From the NCBI GenBank assembly GCA_015143295.1, contig CM026571.1, forward strand, positions 29,106,505 through 29,170,504: DNA of 64,000 nt. Reading direction: 5' to 3'. A model generated the notes under the pieces. It saw only the letters and a list, made by a program, of their open reading frames with translations. It was not told the DNA's origin and did no database searches. Positions 57,504 to 64,000 of this stretch are shown here, piece by piece; positions within the stretch are counted from its first letter, which is position 1; every line of letters starts with the position of its first letter. Position numbers and translations under genes: made by a program. Source of the DNA: Tetracentron sinense. Lineage: Eukaryota > Streptophyta > Magnoliopsida > Trochodendrales > Trochodendraceae.

Positions 57504-58271
57504 GCATAGGTGAGCACGAGAGATTATACCCATGTATTTTGGCGGGCATGTCCGCACTTTCTTTTGTTGTTCTCTTTTGTACAAACTTGGATCATTGTAT
57601 ATACATAGAGGTTTGGTTAGGCTTCCACTGTGTTATGTTATTTATGCTTCTGCTTTTTATCCTCTATCGTATATGCTTCATGTATTTCGCAGGTCGGGTT
57701 GTCAAGTATGTTAAGTAGATCATGGCAAGTCGTCCAAGATTCACTCTAACTCTTAAGGTGGGTTTTGGGTCGCGATACCCATCCTGCTAGGAACACACTT
57801 GCATCAAAGCAGTATTCATACATATAGCCTAGAGTAGGGTATAGTCTACAAGCAGCCCACCCAGGGAGGGCTACTCTAAACCCTAACCTGCTTGAACCCT
57901 AAACCTGTCTCCAATCGTGGTTGACTACCCGGGTAAATTCTACCCTGATAACCACCCACCCAGGGGCATGTAATGAGTCATACCTGTGTTTGTAATAAAC
58001 TACATCCAACCTGCTTTCTGACAGAGCATATGAGGTTCAAATCCCAAGCGAATAGGTCTTCACAGGACCTACCCCTAACCTTGACCTGATTAGTTCCCCG
58101 GTTTCTAACAACCGGGGCTAAAGCACGTCGGGCCTCCGTCTGTCTACCCTATCGGATCATATGTGACTTATTACACCCAATTAAGTTTTTTAAAAAAATT
58201 GTATCATCTCTTGCATTTTTCATCTGCATACACAGTACACTCACATTGAGTATGTCTTTTGTCCAGTATAG

Positions 58272-59970
58272 ATGGCAGTTTCTTCAGGGATAATCCAGTT
58301 AATTGATCGACCATCACGGCCCGTGCATCTAACTTCTTAGGGGGCATATGATAACAACCTCCAAAAAATAATTGAGGCCTTTACTTCAGGTCAGCGTCTC
58401 ACTTGGGCTCAGTACTACAAAACCGGGACTATCTTAAACCTATCCATGGTTAACCAAGACCCGTGTCTCATGAACGCTGCTATCTAGTGTTGGAACCCAT
58501 CTCACATGGTATTCTGTTTCGGTAAGAATGAATTATGTCTAACACTGGAAGTGATTCAGGACATTATAGGGTTAAACATGGACGGTGAAGCCATAGTACA
58601 GCGCTACAAGACAACATACCCGACAGACTTGTCCAGGTTCTTACATATTAAGCCTATCTGCTTGCAGCCCGGCCCTAACGTCTCTTTTGATTGGATACTC
58701 TTATCATATCTTGAAATGAGGTACAAGCGCAAGTGGAACCTTGACTCCATTTTAGCGGAACTTCCCGGTCTCAAACCCCTTGTACTGATAGCCATGTCTC
58801 GCTGGTATTCCCAAGGTGCCGTACACTCATCGAATCAGTTCTAGTAAGAATCATCTAGGACATGCACAACTTTTGCTCATTCATACCTGTCATCCAAACA
58901 GAGCTTCTCTAGGCTCTTAACCAGGCAGTAGACCGTAGAAAGGGCATCTTCCATGCCAGTACGCCTCTCTTACACCTGTGGTTGGTAAGTCACCTACCTA
59001 CAATCATAGTAATACCAGTCAACCTCAGTGATGCCTACAGTCTACCTCAGAAGATTTCCCAGAATCAGGACCTAATAACAACTACAGACATCAGAGAGAT
59101 CTACCAGCTTCTCCAAACCCTATCAGAGGAAGAGATCATATGGCAATGCAAGTGGATTATCCTGAGAAGGGTGCCTCGTGTTGTCATCGCTAGCAGACGA
59201 TGCATGATTCTTGCTGGTCTTACAGGCTCCGCAGTCTATACACCACTTCGAGTCCTCCAATAGTTTGGATTCCCTCAGCATATCCCAGTGATAGACCGAC
59301 AGGAAAATGATTGGATCACTTTCACAGTGCACTACAAAATCTTCACCTGATGCTTCTAGACAGCTTGGCGTAGCTCCAAACGAGACTAATGGCCTGAATT
59401 TGTGGTTACATCAGAACCACCAACCGATTCAGTATACTGACAGTGGGTGGATAATCCTAACATTCTATCTGGCATGCCCACACCCGGGGAACTGCCCACA
59501 CCAGTCTCAGTTCCATCACATGGAACTATACCCCTAGCTGAAATGGTGGTTCCCTGGAGAGACTTCTTCCTGGAGAGACAACTCCAGATCCAGCAAAAAG
59601 AGAAAAGGCTACGAAAAGCCCAGAGAGTGTTCAGGCAACAGGAAGCGGAGTAGAGCCATGAACTCCAAGCCATGGAAGAGTAGGCTAAGCAGCTCGAGCA
59701 GACAATCCAGTCTCTTCAGAGAAGATGCAGGGGCAATGCCAAAGAGACAACCGTCATCAGAATCTAGCTCCACTTCTACCAAAAGCAGCTTGACAGTGCA
59801 AAGGTTGAAATGACCGATCGGATCCGACAGTTTGGATTTCGAATATTCAATGCTTCGAAAATAATTAACAACATGGAGGTTGGAATCACATCCCTCCAAT
59901 AGCAGATCATGGACCTTAATGGTGTGCCCCGGCCACTTGACTTCGTGATCCTTGATGGGCCTGCCTAGGA
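58272..59970 (+). pseudogene. Ogre ORF1 (upstream frame), decayed
   Basis: ATG 58272; stops TAG after about 22 codons and again near 58484. The in-frame piece 58506-58844 reads VFCFGKNELCLTLEVIQDIIGL...LEMRYKRKWN, the block seen in Ogre/Tat upstream proteins, weakly like plant mobile domain proteins. It continues with shifts: LWLVSHLPTIIVIPVNLSDAYSL (near 58978), then a coiled-coil part WRDFFLERQLQIQQKEKRLRKAQ (near 59550-59620). Ogre relatives have such an ORF1 before gag; its role is not known. Confidence 0.75.
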
Positions 59971-60111
59971 TCTAGTCTTTTTCTCTCTTTTTTGAGTTGC
60001 ACTATCCTGTACTAATTCACTCTACATGCATCAATGAAAAATATTTTTTCTAGCATCGTCTTCCTGTCATCATGCATAATCGTGATTAGCCGTTGCATTT
60101 TTTTCAGTTGC

Positions 60112-61239
60112 ATGAGCCGACCTGTAACTCATTCTTTGACTGCGATTCTCGCAGAAGCAATAGCCGCGAACGTAGTCTTGACAGAGGTACCAATAACAAA
60201 GATAGTACTTTACACCGCCCAATCATTGAGTAGCTCAGACTCAATGACAGAACCTACAGATTAGCATCAGAGAATCAGTGAGATCCTGCAGTCGCATGAC
60301 AGGGACATTATAGCCATGCAATCAAAACTCGACAGTGTTTTGGAATCCCTGAAGATTCTAATTGGTGTTTTAACCGATGAACTCGTTACTCAGATCCCGA
60401 CCAGTGAATCATTTGAACAACATGTTCCAGAGCCTCACCCTATCCCCCTCATCATACCTAACCCTATACCCACAGCAGGCAGAGGAGAAGAGTATGATCA
60501 ATATGATGAGCAGCCCAAAGCATCACACGTCAATCAAGACCAGCCGTCATCTTCAGACCTTACTCCGTCTCTCAGGGATCAACATGAGGAGATCAAGCAG
60601 ATAAAAGAAGAGTTTAGGAGAATGAAGGGTGCGTCTACCAGTACCAGTCTATCTTTGGAGGATTTAACTTTTTCATCAGGGGATGCTATTCCTGCAAGCT
60701 TCAAAGTACCAGACTTTGATAAATATGATGACACAGGCTGTTCGAAACAACACATATTGTTATACCTGGGAGACATGCTCCAGCACAACAGAAATCAGCC
60801 TTTGCTTCATGGAGCAGTATTCCTTTAATCAGGAGCTCCGACCTCAGAGGAGCCAGCTTGAACAATTGAGCCAGTGCAACAATGAATCATTCTTGGAATA
60901 CGCCACCCACTGGAGGGAGATGGTAGCAAAGATCCCGACTCTAATCCCCAAGGAAGAGCTTTCAAGCATGTTCATGAGCACTCTAAAATAGCCCTACTTT
61001 ACTCTTATGGTGACTTTACCCGTAGTGGACTTCGGCACCATTGTTAAGATAAGTACTCGCATCGAGACTGCCACCAAGAGTGGGGCTATTCACTCCAGTT
61101 TAGGACTTGATCCCCCCAAGACAACTAACTCGTCCAGTAGGAACATCGGTCCCAGGGACCACAGAAAGAAGGAAGATGTATATATGGTTGTTTCCACAGC
61201 ACCCATCAGATTACTAGCTCCAGTAGCTCAGCAGTAGCC
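60112..61239 (+). pseudogene. Ogre gag, partial
   Basis: A candidate ATG is at 60112 after tttttttcag. The frame 60316-60828 has KLDSVLESLKIL, a Pro-rich spacer, a coiled coil and ASFKVPDFDKYDDTGCSKQHI, the start of the Ty3 gag domain. A deletion/shift near 60790-60830 leads to QELRPQRSQLEQLSQCNNESFLEYATHWREMVAKIP (60830-60950). TAG 60989-60991, then degraded sequence to the copia LTR at 61240. Start choice is uncertain. Confidence 0.8.
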
Positions 61240-61527
61240 TATTAGACATGATGCCCAAAAAATTCATTTAGATTATTAGAACCTTATTAATTTGATTAAT
61301 AAATGGTTCTTCTTAATCTATTGTGTATTCATTATGGGTAATTGACCATGATCATGAGATGATCTATACGATATGAGATATCGATAAAGGTCCATAGGAT
61401 ATATTGTAGCAAAGTTATGTGATTAGATTATCAAAGAAATATATGACTTTTTGGTTCCTTATACTTTATATAGTCACAGCTAAGGGTGAAGCTGGGCACT
61501 TCACTTATATGGCTACCAGACTGTTAA
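61240..61527 (+). mobile_element. Copia-type LTR fragment
   Basis: TATTAGACATGATGCCC (first G of TGTTAGACATG changed) opens an AT-rich stretch resembling copia LTR starts such as 29101 and 48171 only at the terminus. It is cut at 61527 by the next LTR; the remainder would lie right of the window. Orientation inferred from the start. Confidence 0.5.
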
Positions 61528-61738
61528 TATAGAGCCCCGGACTTTTTCATGCTTAATACATGGCACTTTCGTAGCCAATTTGCCTTTAAAGTAGTACAAT
61601 TAATAAATAAGGAAGAAATTAAAAATTCCAAAAAATCAAAAATGTTCTTTTTCGAAGTACGAACCCAACGCAAGTTGAATCGTCGAAATCCGACGAGCGA
61701 GTCAAAAGATATGGCCAAAACAGTTTAGACCTGCAGAC

Positions 61739-61924
61739 CACCGATCGCTCGATCCATGGAGCGATCGATCGGTCCAAAACCGATCGATCGGTAGCTATCG
61801 ACTGGTCGAAAAATTTGCATGGGGAAATTTTCCAGAGAGTTGATTTTTGGTCAAGAGCTCGGTCAACACACCGATCGCTCGGTAGGCAACCGATCGATCG
61901 GTCATAAACACCGATCGCTCGGTC
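61739..61924. repeat. Palindrome array (CCGATCG(C/A)TCGGT) upstream of TATA
   Basis: Units flank the GCTATCG...GCATGGGGAAATTTT core, as in element B and the SIRE LTR. About 60-250 bp upstream of TATATA. Confidence 0.85.
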
Positions 61925-62835
61925 TTCGTGTTTTTGCAGAAATTTCATTAAGGGTGTTTTCGTCTTTTGGGCATTTCACCCTTTCCTATATAGGATTGCC
62001 CGAGCCTTTAGGGCTCATTTACCACACTTAGAGGATATTAGAGAGGAAGAGAGAAGAGAAGGATTTTCCTAACCTAGGGTTTGATTTTTGAGAAGAAATC
62101 AAAGGGTTTGTGAACCCTAGATCACCTCAAGCTTGGATTGCTTCAAGATTCCGATTCAAGCACGCGAGGAGGAGTTTCTCCTAGCTAGGGCAGTGCCTCA
62201 CGAACTTTTTTGGAGGAGTTTTCTTCCTCATTGATCAAGGTCGGTACTTCTTGCTACCCTCCTAGTTATAGTTCCTTCTTTTCCTTTATTTCTCTTTGTT
62301 TTCTTTCATTTACACATGTGCTATGAGATGGATGGGTGTGAATGGTGAATGGAGATGAAATGGGCGATTGGATGGCGTATGTATGATTGTGATGAATGAA
62401 ATGGGGAGGGCATTGTGCAAATAATAAACATACAAGTGTGATGTGAGTATAACCCACCTAGAAAAGCATGACCTAGGTTAAGAAAATAATGAACACACCC
62501 TATGTTTGATGAAACGCCAAGGTGAATAAAATGAGTGATAAATTAAGGGAATACATGCTTCATTATTCATGAAATTGTTAGGGCTTATGATAGTGTGTTT
62601 CTTACATTTCTTAAAATGTGTAAATTATTACTTGCTTAAATTGTGATATGCTATGCTTTATGAATTACCCAAATTGTCATATTTAATTCCAAATGCAAGT
62701 ATGCACACGATCTCACGAGCACGCATGCATGATATGGGTTCCCGACGTTTTTCAAGAATGGGATTTAGAGGTGGGACATATCCTACGATATGTTTTACCT
62801 CGCTTTTCACAAGAAAACAAGAACAAACATTTCAC

Positions 62836-63005
62836 GAGGGGTGTCCCCTCACTCACAAGTGCATAGCATAAAGAAGGGCCTCCCTTCCCTCGCAAGTACA
62901 TACATATCATGAAGAAGGGTCTCCCTTCCCTCTCAAGTGCATTGCATAAAGAAGGGTCTCCCTTCCCTCTCAAGGCATCTCACAAGCGCATCTCATAAGT
63001 GTATC
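62836..63005 (+). repeat. Hairpin repeats in LTR leader
   Basis: GAGGGG-TGT-CCCCTC, GAAGGG-CCT-CCCTTC and GAAGGG-TCT-CCCTTC units spaced by ctcacaagt/ctcgcaagt. Confidence 0.85.
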
Positions 63006-63341
63006 TCACAAGTTACATGATCACAAGCAAGCACGCATGACATGCATGACATGACACGACATACAAGAATCAAACAAGATAGACAAGACGAGTTTTCAAG
63101 CACGAAAATGGTACCTTAAGTCAAGTCAAGCGCACGGTGTTTTCAAGGGTTTTATCGGCTTTTATGAATGCAAGCATGATTATATACTGCTTTACTTTAT
63201 TGTTATGATATTAATTATTCCTGCTTTGTATGCGTGAATTGTTTCCTGCTCTATGTATCGCTGTCTGTATGCAATGACTGTTGGTTAGTATTTGGTACAC
63301 ACTGAGTATTCCATGCTCAGCCGTACTTCTTATGTCGGCAG

Positions 63342-63451
63342 GTGATAGCGGAGCAACTGCTCCTTTTGATGTTTGTGCTCCTGGCCCATGGGTGGAGGAG
63401 GAGTACGTCGAGGAACCTTTGGAGGAACCTCCAGTAGAGGGTTACCATTAG
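63342..63451 (+). other. Conserved short frame at LTR 3' end (LTR 61528)
   Basis: Phase-1 frame after the acceptor-like site: GDSGATAPFDVCAPG, PWVEEEYVEEP, acidic tail, TAG 63449-63451. Nearly the same as the 57376 copy. Its predicted first exon has a TAG and no ATG in the required phase, so this copy could only be translated another way. Confidence 0.6.
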
Positions 63452-63754
63452 GTGGTTGTAGATTCTGAGTGATATAGCTGTGGGTGAGTTGAGAGAGACA
63501 TATCCATGTATTTTGGCGGGCATGTCCGCACTTTCTTTTGGATTTCTTTTCTGTAAACTTGGATTTGTATATACATAGAGGTTTGTTTAGACTTCCACTG
63601 TGCTTTATAGTTTATGTTTCCGCTATTATTGTCCTCTATTGTGTATGCTCTGTGGGTTTGTAGGTTATTTTGGTCAAGCAAGTCATGTAAGTCATGATTA
63701 GTCGTCCAAAGTTCACTCTAACTCCTACGGTGGGTTTTGGGTCGCGACAAGAAG

Positions 63755-63766
63755 TGGTATCAGAGC
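63755..63766 (+). promoter_or_regulatory. Primer binding site (tRNA-iMet), last element
   Basis: TGGTATCAGAGC five bases after the LTR end. 63767-64000 is leader sequence resembling the start of element B's; no frame yet. Confidence 0.95.
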
Positions 63767-64000
63767 CTAGGCTTTAGGTCTCTAGGGTCACTTAGAATCT
63801 AGTACCACGGCTTAACAAGAGCATATGCCCGGAAACAAGTTAGGAAGGAAGTAAGTCAGAAGCGAGTCGTGATCCAAGTGCGAGACTAAACTTTAGTCTT
63901 GGTCTAAATGGTTGTTACAACCAAGTACGAGTCTTAGGAACCCTAGAACACCAAGGTATAATATTATAAATACACCGATGGTCGTGATGCGATGTATATT

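Larger units (their letters stand above)
55529..57777 (+). mobile_element. Solo chromovirus LTR in Ogre leader
   Basis: TGTAGCACCC to GTCGCGATA (terminal CA changed to TA), 2249 bp, perfect cccat duplications (55524-55528, 57778-57782). TATA 56070-56077, donor-like gaag|gttggtac at 56303/56304, hairpin repeats 56855-57050, stem-loop 57337-57356, acceptor-like GTCGGTAG|GT at 57375/57376. Confidence 0.97.
52362..61239 (+). mobile_element. Ogre/Tat-type gypsy element, 5' part
   Basis: LTR 52362-55133, Ogre-type primer site, leader, ORF1, then gag; protease and pol are not reached. Interrupted by a solo LTR (55529-57777) and by a copia LTR (61240). Many stops and shifts. The left duplication pentamer would be tgaat (52357-52361). 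Confidence 0.9.
61528..63749 (+). mobile_element. 5' LTR of another chromovirus, element continues right
   Basis: TATAGAGCCCCGG (start probably mutated from TGTAGAGCCCC) to GTCGCGACA, followed by a primer site, so it is a 5' LTR. TATATA 61987-61992, shared core 61795-61839, donor-like caag|gtcggtac at 62238/62239, hairpin repeats 62836-63005, stem-loop 63301-63321, acceptor-like TCGGCAG|GT at 63341/63342. Close to the 7929 and 55529 LTRs. Confidence 0.92.

Noticed and set aside
58506..58844. A host plant-mobile-domain (PMD) gene
   Set aside because: It lies just downstream of an Ogre LTR and primer site, in the ORF1 position, and is broken by stops and shifts.

Overview
The window is plant nuclear DNA, most likely from an angiosperm with a large, repeat-rich genome. 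I found no host gene in it. Nearly every base belongs to an LTR retrotransposon or a LINE inserted into an older one. The evidence is Ty3/gypsy chromovirus (Tekay/Del-like), Ogre/Tat and Ty1/copia (SIRE-like and one other lineage) coding remnants, tRNA-iMet and Ogre-type primer binding sites, and exact 5-bp target duplications. The species cannot be named from this.

Layout: 1-4011 is the 3' part of a gypsy LTR with an Ogre solo LTR inside it (517-2852, minus). 4012-5128 is a minus-strand copia pol fragment. At 5129 starts chromovirus element A, which reaches 52361 in broken pieces and continues beyond the window. Its gag was split by a solo LTR (7929-10319, duplication ttgat) and by chromovirus element B (10880-23476, duplication actac). 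B's pol was itself split by a 3.7-kb solo LTR (16475-20136, duplication ttgag). A's integrase was split by a 5'-truncated minus-strand LINE (about 26760-50625). The LINE's reverse transcriptase was split by a copia element (29101-50338, duplication gatga), and that element's integrase/RT junction by a SIRE-like copia element on the minus strand (35162-46305, duplication acatg). A's 3' LTR was split by an Ogre element (from 52362). The Ogre was hit by a solo LTR (55529-57777, duplication cccat) and by a copia LTR (61240), which a further chromovirus LTR (61528-63749) interrupts; the internal region of that last element runs off the right edge.

The SIRE-like element is the young one: its LTRs differ by two substitutions and one poly-G length change, its 1773-residue gag-pol frame is uninterrupted, and it carries a second sense frame of 429 codons where an envelope-like gene would sit. 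All other elements are decayed by stops (often CAG to TAG), frameshifts and catalytic changes.

The most interesting material is in the LTRs. (1) Seven different gypsy/chromovirus LTRs share a leader layout: a TATA box, a short first exon with a splice-donor-like AAG|GT, about 1.0-1.6 kb with tandem hairpin repeats, a conserved stem-loop, a splice-acceptor-like GGCAG|GT, and then a short frame with the motif PFDxC...PWVEEEYxEEP whose changes between families are largely synonymous. In one LTR, joining the two predicted exons gives an 89-codon frame with an ATG. This looks like an unrecognised spliced small gene inside the LTR. (2) Upstream of TATA each LTR has its own GC-rich palindrome repeated at about 19-21-bp spacing. 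(3) A core of about 45 bp is shared between chromovirus LTRs and the unrelated SIRE copia LTR. (4) Elements A and B both have a GT-AG intron at exactly the same place between gag and protease.
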